DNA of 39,202 bases from Enterobacter sp. R1(2018) (GTDB taxonomy: Bacteria; Pseudomonadota; Gammaproteobacteria; Enterobacterales; Enterobacteriaceae). Every line of letters starts with the position of its first letter. Positions within the stretch are counted from its first letter, which is position 1. Made by a program: the position numbers and the translations under genes. Below the pieces are notes generated by a model. That model was not told the origin of the DNA. It made no database searches and was given only the letters and a program-made list of their open reading frames with translations. Below, one piece after another: positions 1 to 8,417 of this stretch. Location: the NCBI RefSeq assembly GCF_003628475.1, contig NZ_RCAA01000006.1, positions 4,299 to 43,500 on the forward strand, written 5' to 3'.

Positions 1-1
1 C

Positions 2-91
2 ATTGAGATTAAAAATAGAGATTATAAAAAAGATAAGGTGCTCTTTGATAGATATCCTGAGAGAACCAAACGATCTTTCTATTTCAGTTGA
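2..91 (+). CDS. 3' end of an unidentified upstream gene (partial)
   Basis: An open frame enters from the left edge and stops at TGA 89-91, giving 29 C-terminal residues that end in RTKRSFYFS. The peptide is rich in Lys, Arg and aromatic residues, and the DNA is AT-rich. Such a tail is typical of effector or immunity genes scattered through T6SS loci, but it is too short to identify. The next gene starts 31 bases later on the same strand. It could be a chance open frame; confidence is moderate only because the frame stays open to the edge and the composition is coding-like. Confidence 0.4.
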   Translation: MEIKNRDYKKDKVLFDRYPERTKRSFYFS

Positions 92-122
92 TTTTTAGAA
101 ATCTTAAAGCATGAGAGTGTGA

Positions 123-1331
123 ATGTCGTATTCCCTGAAAGATCTTCCGAAATCTTATCCTCGGCAAGTACCACCTAAAATATCCCGTTGGCTTGCCGTA
201 TTGGTTGCGATGCTGGTCATCAGCGTGATCCTTATGCGGATATTCGGACGATACATCGATAACAGTCACTTCTGGATGTTGGCTATTGGCACACCATTTG
301 TTGTGTGGATTGTGAGTTTCACTATTCGCATGTGGGCCTGGTCATTACAGGACAGTAAAGCTAATGGTTTTGACCGGCGTCGGGAGCAATGGATCTTGAG
401 TAAGACCCGTAGGGCTCGTCGTGCGCTTCAGGTGTTGAATACGACATTTATTACAGCCCATCAGGAAGACGAACAGCGTTCTGTCGCTGATGATATGCTC
501 AATAATCACAGCATTATCATTTCGCAGTCGGACTGGAAAGGCGAAAAAAGCAGGAGGCTGAGCCGTATTACGGCAGAACCAGAAGATACTCCTGGATTGG
601 TCATCTCACGTCTGTTCTCAGAGCTCATTGCTGATCTTCCCGTTCACCAGTTTCCTGAGAACGCTTCGCTTGTTGTCATCCTCGATGTCTCGTCATCTCA
701 GCCATTCCCTGCTGTCAGAAATATCTGGCAGGAAGCCTGGCAGGAGAGTGGCATAACCTGCGCGCTTGAGTACACAGACAGCAATGGGCCGGGGGTAGTC
801 AACCACTGGCTGGATCACCGCATCAAAGATGATGCGATGTTATTGATTGTTGGCCTCCAGATTGATCCGGTTGTTTCAAACAATACTGCTGAAGCAGCCG
901 TTGCTCTACTTCTTGGCAACCGCCTGACCCAGGAGGCACTCGAACCTCTCGCGTTGCTGCACCGGCCAGATGCTGCGCCAACAGGTGAACTGAGCGAAGG
1001 GATGAACATGGCCGCCTGGAACGTCCCGCTCAAAGAAAATATCGTGAAACATTTATGGCTTGCTGGGCTGACGGGTGAGCAGCGGGCAGAAGTGATTGGG
1101 TGCCAGAATGCACACCCTGCGCAGTCTGTAGAAGACGACGCTGTCATTTCACTCGATACATCCATGGGACATGCCGGTGCCGCGGCCCCCTGGCTGGCTA
1201 TCGCTGCCGCCACTGAAATCGCCCGACAAACTCAGTTACCGCAGATGATCATCTGTGGTGATACCACACAGAATGTGCTGTGGAGCACGCTCGTCACCCC
1301 GATTGCTTCCCGACAGGAGATGGATCCGTGA
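123..1331 (+). CDS. T6SS-locus two-TM protein of unknown function
   Basis: 402-aa protein directly upstream of tssM. Two hydrophobic segments near the N-terminus (about residues 22-44 and 52-75) predict an inner-membrane anchor, followed by a long, mostly cytoplasmic C-terminal domain without a motif I recognise. Its TGA stop lies inside the GTGA that starts tssM, so the two are translationally coupled. Proteins of this kind sit next to tssM in several enterobacterial T6SS loci, so a role with the TssJLM membrane complex is a reasonable inference, but it is not shown here. Start ATG 123 is preceded by a weak GAGAG ribosome-binding site. Sure that it is a gene, unsure of its function. Confidence 0.85.
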   Translation: MSYSLKDLPKSYPRQVPPKISRWLAVLVAMLVISVILMRIFGRYIDNSHFWMLAIGTPFVVWIVSFTIRMWAWSLQDSKANGFDRRREQWILSKTRRARRALQVLNTTFITAHQEDEQRSVADDMLNNHSIIISQSDWKGEKSRRLSRITAEPEDTPGLVISRLFSELIADLPVHQFPENASLVVILDVSSSQPFPAVRNIWQEAWQESGITCALEYTDSNGPGVVNHWLDHRIKDDAMLLIVGLQIDPVVSNNTAEAAVALLLGNRLTQEALEPLALLHRPDAAPTGELSEGMNMAAWNVPLKENIVKHLWLAGLTGEQRAEVIGCQNAHPAQSVEDDAVISLDTSMGHAGAAAPWLAIAAATEIARQTQLPQMIICGDTTQNVLWSTLVTPIASRQEMDP

Positions 1332-4300
1332 AGCTACCTTTAGCACCGAAGACTACGGAAGGCCGCTATCTTGCTGTCGCATTGATTTTCTTTTTGCTGT
1401 TAGCCGTTATGACGTTCATGGTCTGGAAGCATCCGGATATAGCCGGGATTGAAGACGGTAGTCAGCAGCAAATTTACTGGCTTATCGCCGGCGGATGTAT
1501 CTCAGGATGTGCCCTTATCGTGTCGGTGGTGCTTTTGGCGGCAGTACGCAGTGCCGGTAAGCAGGAGTTTAATGCGCTTATAAACAACACCAATGGCGAT
1601 GATGAGAAAAAGAAACGGGAAAACGATAAAACACCTGTTCAGCCGGCGGTGGCGATGTGTAACAAGATCCGGGAACATCTCCGCTCCCGTATTGACCTTT
1701 ACTGGCGTCGTAAAACCCGTCTGTTGTTAATCACTGGCGATGAGGCGGCAATCGAACAGCTGGTTCCCGGTCTGGAGGAAAGTCAGTGGCTTGAAGGTAA
1801 CCGCACCGTTCTGATTTACGGCGGCAGTCTGACCGCTGAGCCCGATAAGGAAAAATACACCGCGCTGCGTAAATTGCGTCGCGGGCGCCCACTGGACGGT
1901 ATTGTCCGCGTCATGCCGCAGTCGCTTAATCTCACCCCTCAGATTAGTGATAGCGATTTACGCGGACTGGAAAAAATCAGTGAACTGCTCCGTTATTCCG
2001 CCCCGGTCTGGCTGTGGCAGCTGTGTGACAGTAAGTGGTCGCAGGCAAAACGCACTGAACAGACGGTAGGGGCCAGTTTCCCGCTGCGTGCGAAAGCTGA
2101 CGATATAACCCGTCAGCTTGAGTTGATGCTGCCGGCACTGCGGGAGCAGGGCATGAGCCAGGTCGCTGAGAACAACAGCCACGATTTCCTGCTGCGCCTG
2201 GGCCAGCACCTCAAAGACGGCGGTATCGCCCGCTGGGCTCAGCAACTGCTGCCATGGCTCTCTGTCTCCCAGCAGCGCGTTCCGCTGCGTGGCCTGATGT
2301 TCAGCCTGCCGAAGAGTCACCATATTCATACGTCTGAGGGAACAGCCGACGCTGAGAAATACATCCCGGAGTCACAGCGTCATGCGCTGACCCTGCCGGC
2401 AACCTGGCAGGGTATCGTTGACGACTGTACCCGCGTGCGTGGCCGCCGTGTCGGTATGGCGTGGGAGCAGACCCTTGCCTGGGTGCTGATGGCTATTATC
2501 GGTGTCTGGGGGGCGGGAACGCTGCTGTCGTTTGCGGTCAACCGCCAGCAGATAGTCTCCGTTGCTGAACAGGCTCATGCCCTGGTGGAGCATCCTTCCG
2601 TGTCGGATTACCAGCTGACGGCCCTGCATACTCTGCGTAATGACGCCGGTCGCCTGAAGCACCGCATTGAGGATGGTGCACCCTGGTATCAGCGCTTCGG
2701 CCTGGACCATAACCAGCAGCTGCTCGATGCGGTGCTGCCCTGGTACGGCGTGGCGAACAACCGCCTGATACGCGATCCGGCAAATGCCGCTCTGACACAC
2801 AAACTCAGCGCGCTGGTAGGCTCAGCTCCCAACAGCGACCAGCGGGCAAGGCTGGCGAAACCGGGTTATGACCAGCTGAAAGCCTGGCTGATGATGGCCC
2901 GTCCGGATAAAGTCGACGGCGCGTATTACGCGCGGACCATGAAGGCCGTGCAGCCGACTCGGATGGGGATTTCCACCGGCCTGTGGCAAAGCCTGTCGCC
3001 GGATTTGTGGGCGTTCTACATCTCCGAACTGCCGAAGCAGCCACAGTGGAAAATCACGCCGGATGCGCAGCTGGTCAGCCAGAGCCGCCAGGTGCTGTTG
3101 CAGCAGATTGGCCGCCGCAACGCTGAAAGCACGCTATATGAGAACATGCTCAAATCTGTGCGTCGTAACTTTGCCGATGTGTCCCTGGAAGACATGACCA
3201 GCGGTACCGATGCACGCCGTCTGTTTAATACCGAGGAGGTGGTGCCGGGCATGTTCACCCGCCAGGCCTGGGAAGGGGGTATTCAGCAGGCTATCGAAAA
3301 GGCGGCAAATTCTCGTCGGGATGAAATTGACTGGGTACTAAGTGACAGCCGAAAAGCTGTCTCCTCAGAGCTGTCGCCGGAAGCCCTGAAAGCGCGTCTG
3401 ACGCAACGTTACTTCACTGACTTTGCCGGCAGTTGGCTGAGCTTCCTCAACAGCCTGCGACTTAACCCGGCAAACAATATTGCCGACGTCACCGATCAGC
3501 TGACGCTGATGAGTGATGTCCGCCAGTCGCCGCTGATTGCCTTGATGAATACCATCGCCTGGCAGGGGCAGACCGGCCAGCAAAGCGAAGGTCTTTCGGA
3601 CTCCATCATCAAATCGGCTAAAGACTTGGTAGGCGCAAAAAACAAACCCGCGATTGACCAGTCTGCGGCAGGGCCGCAGGGGCCGCTGGATGAAACCTTT
3701 GGCCCGCTGCTTCAGCTTCTGGGCAAAAACAAAGGCAGCAACGTCATGTCGGCTGACAACTCACTGAGCCTGCAGACGTATCTGACCCGCATCACCCGCG
3801 TGCGTCTGCGCCTGCAGCAGGTGGCCAGCGCCTCTGACCCGCAGGAAATGATGCAGACTCTGGCCCAGACGGTGTTCCAGGGTAAAAGCGTGGATCTGAC
3901 CGACACCCAGCAGTATGGCAGTCTCATTTCTGCAAGCCTTGGCGAAGAGTGGAGCGGTTTCGGCAGCACGATGTTTGTGCAGCCGCTGACACAGGCCTGG
4001 GAGACTGTACTTCAGCCATCGGCGGCGAGTTTGAATGACAAATGGAGCCGCTCCGTGGTGGCGAACTGGCACACCGCCTTTGACGGACGTTTCCCGTTTG
4101 CGGCGAGTAAAAGTGATGCCTCCCTGCCGATGCTGGCTGAGTTTTTGCGCAAGGACAGCGGACGTATTGAGCGCTTCCTGACCACAGAGCTCAGCGGGGT
4201 ATTGCACAAAGAGGGCAGCCAGTGGGTACCGGATAAAGTCAACAGCCAGGGGCTGAGTTTTAACCCGGCTTTCCTGCGGGCGATTAATCAACTGAGCCAG

Positions 4301-4795
4301 CTGTCAGACATTCTGTTCACCGATGGTAGCCAGGGCATCAGCTTTGAGCTGCAGGCGCGTCCTGTACCGCAGGTGGTCGAAACTCAGCTGACTATCGATG
4401 GCCAGCCGCTGCACTACTTCAATCAAATGGCCGACTGGCAGAGCTTCCGCTGGCCGGGAGAGACTTACAAGCCGGGGACGATGCTGACCTGGACCACGGT
4501 CAACGCCGGTGCGCGCCTGTTCGGAGACTACAGCGGTACCTGGGGCTTTATTCGCTGGCTGGAGCAGGGCAAGCGCCAGCAGCTTGACCGTAGCCAGTGG
4601 ATGATGAGCTTCACTGCTCCGGACGGTCGAACCCTGCAGTGGGTGCTGCGCTCACAACTCGGAAAAGGTCCGCTGGCGCTGCTGGATCTGCGCGGTTTCA
4701 CGCTGCCGGATCAGATATTCAGTGTCGATAGCGCAGCCACTGCGCAGGCGCTGATGGCCAACACCGAAAACAGTGACATGGATGGAGTCGAATAA
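1328..4795 (+). CDS. tssM: TssM (IcmF/VasK), T6SS inner-membrane complex protein
   Basis: 1155-aa TssM, the subunit that spans the inner membrane and periplasm and links TssL to the lipoprotein TssJ. TM1 is at about residues 14-33 and TM2 at 49-73; a cytoplasmic domain follows, then TM3 at about 381-404 and a long periplasmic part ending in the beta-rich C-terminal domain (FELQARPVPQVVETQLTIDG region) that contacts TssJ. The GTG start at 1328 is chosen because AGGAG lies 8 bases upstream and GTGA overlaps the previous stop; an ATG at 1280 in the same frame would extend into the upstream gene without reason. The usual Walker A position reads GDEAAIEQ (about residues 137-144), lacking GK[ST], so ATP binding is not expected. 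The stop overlaps tssA by one base (TAATG). Confidence 0.95.
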   Translation: MKLPLAPKTTEGRYLAVALIFFLLLAVMTFMVWKHPDIAGIEDGSQQQIYWLIAGGCISGCALIVSVVLLAAVRSAGKQEFNALINNTNGDDEKKKRENDKTPVQPAVAMCNKIREHLRSRIDLYWRRKTRLLLITGDEAAIEQLVPGLEESQWLEGNRTVLIYGGSLTAEPDKEKYTALRKLRRGRPLDGIVRVMPQSLNLTPQISDSDLRGLEKISELLRYSAPVWLWQLCDSKWSQAKRTEQTVGASFPLRAKADDITRQLELMLPALREQGMSQVAENNSHDFLLRLGQHLKDGGIARWAQQLLPWLSVSQQRVPLRGLMFSLPKSHHIHTSEGTADAEKYIPESQRHALTLPATWQGIVDDCTRVRGRRVGMAWEQTLAWVLMAIIGVWGAGTLLSFAVNRQQIVSVAEQAHALVEHPSVSDYQLTALHTLRNDAGRLKHRIEDGAPWYQRFGLDHNQQLLDAVLPWYGVANNRLIRDPANAALTHKLSALVGSAPNSDQRARLAKPGYDQLKAWLMMARPDKVDGAYYARTMKAVQPTRMGISTGLWQSLSPDLWAFYISELPKQPQWKITPDAQLVSQSRQVLLQQIGRRNAESTLYENMLKSVRRNFADVSLEDMTSGTDARRLFNTEEVVPGMFTRQAWEGGIQQAIEKAANSRRDEIDWVLSDSRKAVSSELSPEALKARLTQRYFTDFAGSWLSFLNSLRLNPANNIADVTDQLTLMSDVRQSPLIALMNTIAWQGQTGQQSEGLSDSIIKSAKDLVGAKNKPAIDQSAAGPQGPLDETFGPLLQLLGKNKGSNVMSADNSLSLQTYLTRITRVRLRLQQVASASDPQEMMQTLAQTVFQGKSVDLTDTQQYGSLISASLGEEWSGFGSTMFVQPLTQAWETVLQPSAASLNDKWSRSVVANWHTAFDGRFPFAASKSDASLPMLAEFLRKDSGRIERFLTTELSGVLHKEGSQWVPDKVNSQGLSFNPAFLRAINQLSQLSDILFTDGSQGISFELQARPVPQVVETQLTIDGQPLHYFNQMADWQSFRWPGETYKPGTMLTWTTVNAGARLFGDYSGTWGFIRWLEQGKRQQLDRSQWMMSFTAPDGRTLQWVLRSQLGKGPLALLDLRGFTLPDQIFSVDSAATAQALMANTENSDMDGVE

Positions 4796-6396
4796 TGAGC
4801 ACACTGCAGAATCTGGTCGTGGCCTGTCAGTCTGACGACACGCAGCTGCGGCAACAGGCGCAGACGCGCACGGAAAACTGGCAGCCCTGGCTCGCTCCGG
4901 TAAGTGACGCCAGTCCGACCGGAGAAGACCCTGGCTATGACGACGATTTTCAGCGTATCCGGGAGGAGGTCAATAAACTCTCCGGCATCGATACCGGGTT
5001 GATTTGCACGCTTGCTGAAAAGCTGTTGACTGGCACTGCTAAAGATATCCGGGTTGCCACCTATTACTGCTGGGCGCGTCTGCACCAGGACGGGGAAACC
5101 GGATTTGCCGAAGGGCTTGAACTGCTGGCGGGATTGATACAGCGCTATGGAACGCAGCTTCACCCTCAGCGTGAGCGGAGCCGTAAACCGGCGCTGGAGT
5201 GGCTCTCAGGCTCCCGCGTTCTGGACAGCCTGTCACTCTGGCCGGAAGTGGTACGCGACGATGCCCTACGGACTGCCGGTGTGCTGCTGCTCATTCGCGA
5301 TAGTCTGGAGTCAGAGCCGGAAGCGTCACGGCCAGAACTGAATGCCCTGTACAGTGCGCTGGAGTCCCGCCTGATGAAGGCGGGCGGTGTGGATGCCGTG
5401 GTACCGCAGAATGCCGGTAATAAGGCACAGTCACAGACCCTCACGCACACGGCCGAGTCTGACGCGCCGGTCCTAAGCCGCATTACCTCCGGACAGGATT
5501 TGCTGGCCCAGGCCCGTACACTGACGGGATATCTGCGTGAGCAACCCGATGGCTGGCTCGCCGCACACCGACTGATGAAAAGCCTGCGTCATGACACGCT
5601 GAGCGCTATTCCGGCCCCGGACGCCGAAGGGAAAACGCGCATCGAACCGCCGCGCGCTGACCAGCGGGCCATGCTCAAACGCCTGTACCTGCAGCAGAGC
5701 TGGCTGGAGATACTGGAACAGGCGGACAGCACCTTCTCGCGTGGCGCCAATCACCTCTGGCTGGATTTGCAGTGGTATATCCACCAAGCCCTGATGAAAT
5801 CGGGGCAGGATGTAATGGCTGATATCATCGCCGCCGACCTGAAAGGGTTGCTGCGCCGCCTTACCGGGCTTGAAACCCTGGCCTTTAACGACGGTACGCC
5901 GTTTGCCGATGAGGTCACGCTGAACTGGATAAATCAGAGCGTACTGGACGATATGTCCGGCTGGCGGGATGAGCCAGTCAGTGCCGTCGGTGAGATGGAT
6001 AACGATATCCTGGCTCTCGAGCCGGAAGCGCTGGATAAAGCGGACACTGACGGTCTGGATGCCACACTTCACTGGCTGCAGACCCGCCCGGGCACCGACT
6101 CCACAAAAGACAAATGGCTACTGCGTCTGCTGATGGCCCGTGTGGCCGAGCAAAAGGGCAAAAATGAGCTGGCTCTGCATCTGCTGGGTGAGCTCGATAG
6201 TGCTGCACAGTCAATCACCCTCACGCAATGGACACCAGCACTGTTGTTTGAAGTGAAATCGCGCCGCCTCAGGTTGCTGCGAATGAAAGCTACACGCAGT
6301 GAAACCGATAAATCACGGCTTCAGCCTGAGATGGATTTGCTTCTGTCCGGTCTTATTGCGCTCGATCCGGCAAGCAGTGCAGTGCTTTGCGGGTAA
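4795..6396 (+). CDS. tssA: TssA, T6SS cap/assembly protein (ImpA_N family)
   Basis: 533-aa TssA-family protein. The ImpA N-terminal signature is clear at residues 41-64 (PTGEDPGYDDDFQ, then REEVNKLSG). The C-terminal half is helical and resembles the VasJ-type TssA extension. TssA primes baseplate and tail-tube/sheath polymerisation and stays at the growing distal end of the sheath in the cytoplasm. The ATG overlaps the TAA of tssM, so translation is coupled. A second ImpA_N protein is encoded at 12.3-13.8 kb, so this locus has two TssA-like proteins; this one is the more likely true TssA because it is soluble, with no membrane segment. About 30 bases separate it from the PAAR gene. Confidence 0.9.
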   Translation: MSTLQNLVVACQSDDTQLRQQAQTRTENWQPWLAPVSDASPTGEDPGYDDDFQRIREEVNKLSGIDTGLICTLAEKLLTGTAKDIRVATYYCWARLHQDGETGFAEGLELLAGLIQRYGTQLHPQRERSRKPALEWLSGSRVLDSLSLWPEVVRDDALRTAGVLLLIRDSLESEPEASRPELNALYSALESRLMKAGGVDAVVPQNAGNKAQSQTLTHTAESDAPVLSRITSGQDLLAQARTLTGYLREQPDGWLAAHRLMKSLRHDTLSAIPAPDAEGKTRIEPPRADQRAMLKRLYLQQSWLEILEQADSTFSRGANHLWLDLQWYIHQALMKSGQDVMADIIAADLKGLLRRLTGLETLAFNDGTPFADEVTLNWINQSVLDDMSGWRDEPVSAVGEMDNDILALEPEALDKADTDGLDATLHWLQTRPGTDSTKDKWLLRLLMARVAEQKGKNELALHLLGELDSAAQSITLTQWTPALLFEVKSRRLRLLRMKATRSETDKSRLQPEMDLLLSGLIALDPASSAVLCG

Positions 6397-6427
6397 CCAG
6401 GACTGAATTCAGCTTAAAGGGAAAAAT

Positions 6428-7702
6428 ATGGCAGCAGAAGGCTTTTATCTGGTGCAGGGCGACAAGACGACCTGCGGCGGGAAAATCACAACGGGCGCAG
6501 AGGATCACACTCTGTTTGATAAACCAGTTGCCCGGGAGCAGGACAGCGTCACCTGCGGTAAACATGCCGGGCTTTACAAGATAGCCGGCGGCATCGACAA
6601 CGATACCATACACGACAGGCGAATGGCCGGAACCCTCGACAGCTACAGTACCTGTCCCTGTAAGGCGAAGTTTATTCCTTCGATGATGGATGATACGTAT
6701 GAGAAGAGCAGTGGAGCTTCCGCTACAGAATCAGCTGCAGGCTTTACGGCCGCCCCGATGCAGACTTATCCTGAACTGCCTGGTTATCTGACCGGCGAGC
6801 AAAAGTCGACAGGATTTGTGCCTGATTATCCTGTATTAAGGAATACACATGATCTACCTGATTGTAATTTGAGGGCAATGTTGAATGCGAATAATAATAA
6901 CGTCATGTTACTTACGTTGGGGGAAGTGTTTGAGTATTTGACATCTATGGGATTCTATAAGTCAGGGTGGTCATTTATTTCCCAAAGCAAACCCGGTGAA
7001 TTTGTTGTTAACTATGGCACAAGCATAAAAGACGCGTATTCCACCTCGAAAGTATTATATCAGTTAGGTAGCCTTGGTATAACTGCAACCGTGTATGTTA
7101 ACCACAAGGGAACAGAGCTAATAAAAATAAGTGGTTATGCAGGGATTCGGAAAATATTAAATGCACCAGTATTCGCTGCAAAAAATCCTAAGATCATCAA
7201 ATATGGAATAGGGAAGTATGGGCTGAATAACGCTATAAAAGAAGGTTTTCTTTTTGGTCTGATTTATGTATCAGTGGCTGATTCCGTAGACTTTATTTTT
7301 AATGATGAGACTACGTTAGCAAAATTTATAGGTAAGTGGGCTGTTGATGTGGTTAAGGTTGGCATTTCGTCAGCGATTACTTGGGGGGCTGGGGCGTATG
7401 CTATAGGGGTGTTCTCAACAATTGCAGCGCCAATAGTTGTTGTACTGGTTGCTGGTGCGTTATCCGCATGGGCACTCAATAAATTAGATGATGAGTATAA
7501 AATTACAGACAAAGTTATTTCTCTCATTGAATCGGCGCAGCAGGAATTTGTTGAGAAAGCAAAAGAAATGGAGAAAGGCATATGGGATTTGGGAGCAATG
7601 TATGTTGATGGTATGCTTACTCGTGGAAAAATGGTTGTTGAATATGAGGTAAAAAAATACATTAGACAATCATTAGACAATTTCTCAAAGGAGTGGTTTT
7701 AA
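6428..7702 (+). CDS. PAAR-tipped T6SS effector with YafU-like membrane C-terminus
   Basis: 424-aa candidate effector. Residues 1 to about 90 form a PAAR-like spike tip: GDKTTCGGKI at 11-20, DSVTCGKHAG at 39-48 and a third Cys pair (76, 78) before KFIPS, with Cys/His spacing suited to metal binding. Residues about 100-135 are a linker, and the rest is a different, AT-rich sequence. Residues 299-371 contain two adjoining hydrophobic helices (about 306-349) followed by NKLDDEYKITDK and a charged helix; from memory this matches the layout of the small E. coli inner-membrane protein YafU. The inferred role is an inner-membrane-disrupting toxin carried on the VgrG spike. A good GGGAAAAAT ribosome site precedes ATG 6428. 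The stop overlaps the ATG of the next gene (TAATG), as expected of an effector-immunity pair. The PAAR part is secure; the toxic activity is inferred. Confidence 0.85.
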   Translation: MAAEGFYLVQGDKTTCGGKITTGAEDHTLFDKPVAREQDSVTCGKHAGLYKIAGGIDNDTIHDRRMAGTLDSYSTCPCKAKFIPSMMDDTYEKSSGASATESAAGFTAAPMQTYPELPGYLTGEQKSTGFVPDYPVLRNTHDLPDCNLRAMLNANNNNVMLLTLGEVFEYLTSMGFYKSGWSFISQSKPGEFVVNYGTSIKDAYSTSKVLYQLGSLGITATVYVNHKGTELIKISGYAGIRKILNAPVFAAKNPKIIKYGIGKYGLNNAIKEGFLFGLIYVSVADSVDFIFNDETTLAKFIGKWAVDVVKVGISSAITWGAGAYAIGVFSTIAAPIVVVLVAGALSAWALNKLDDEYKITDKVISLIESAQQEFVEKAKEMEKGIWDLGAMYVDGMLTRGKMVVEYEVKKYIRQSLDNFSKEWF

Positions 7703-8136
7703 TGCAGAACTTTCCATTTAAACGCAGGGTTGGAATGTTTTTGGGTATGCTGTGTCTCTATGTGCCCCTGATCTTGGGCGGAGGGTTGCTTTCCTTAACT
7801 ACGCTTAAAGAATATTTTGCCTTTCCAACTGAATTATCATTTTCATCTTTTTTTGTTTATGGTTTTTCTGCTGTATTTATCTTGACTCCTGTCGCATTTT
7901 TTTCTTTATGGCCTATTTTTCTGGGGCGCAGAGTTTCAATTGAAATACAAAAATATTTAACCAAATACATGATTGCGATGTTTATTATTACTATTGCCTT
8001 TCAGGTTGGATTTAAATTTTATTTTTTAAATAAGCTTGAAGCTAAAGGATATGTTGCCTGTCCAGGGGCCCCTGAAGCCTGGATGCCTGGCATGGCAACA
8101 AGATATGTAAAAGATCCCCAGCATTGCCGTCAGTAA
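7702..8136 (+). CDS. Putative immunity protein, three-TM membrane protein (DUF1240-like)
   Basis: 144-aa, very hydrophobic protein with about three membrane segments (residues 10-32, 46-71, 88-108) and a short C-terminal tail containing LEAKGYVACPG and a second Cys near the end. The length, topology and Cys-containing tail recall the DUF1240 family of small enterobacterial membrane proteins; I recall the family only in outline. ATG 7702 is chosen over an in-frame GTG at 7693 because AAAGGAG lies 8 bases before it. It overlaps the effector stop by one base and shares its low GC content. Position, topology and composition together suggest inner-membrane immunity against the preceding PAAR effector. 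Confidence 0.75.
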   Translation: MQNFPFKRRVGMFLGMLCLYVPLILGGGLLSLTTLKEYFAFPTELSFSSFFVYGFSAVFILTPVAFFSLWPIFLGRRVSIEIQKYLTKYMIAMFIITIAFQVGFKFYFLNKLEAKGYVACPGAPEAWMPGMATRYVKDPQHCRQ

Positions 8137-8237
8137 ATATCAGGATGTGCCCAGAAAATACCGATGGAACATGGAATCTTAGATGATTCAATACGTTAAA
8201 AATACATTGTGGACCTGGTCCCACAGGTAATTGACTT

Positions 8238-8405
8238 ATGAGTTCAAAACGCAGGTTTATTGGAATCCTTATTATTTGCTACGGAGTATGTGCTTCCTCC
8301 ATCTGTATGTAGTGGGGCTAATAATTAATCACTATTTATCGTCAGCATAAACTTATTCAGTATGGTTTTTATTTTGATAACGATATTCATGCGGCAATTT
8401 ACTAA
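8238..8405 (+). pseudogene. Decayed small membrane-protein (immunity-like) remnant
   Basis: The 281-base gap before tssF has no intact gene. An ATG at 8238 opens 24 codons (MSSKRRFIGILIICYG...) ending at TAG 8310. Open frames then continue in other phases: VVGLIINHY from about 8309, and YRQHKLIQYGFYFD...HAAIY ending at TAA 8403-8405. Together they read like a single short membrane protein broken by frameshifts. The KRR-plus-hydrophobic start resembles that of the upstream immunity candidate (FKRRVGMFLG). The AT-rich composition matches the effector cassette. No convincing ribosome site precedes 8238. Confidence 0.4.
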
Positions 8406-8417
8406 GCAGAAATAAAT

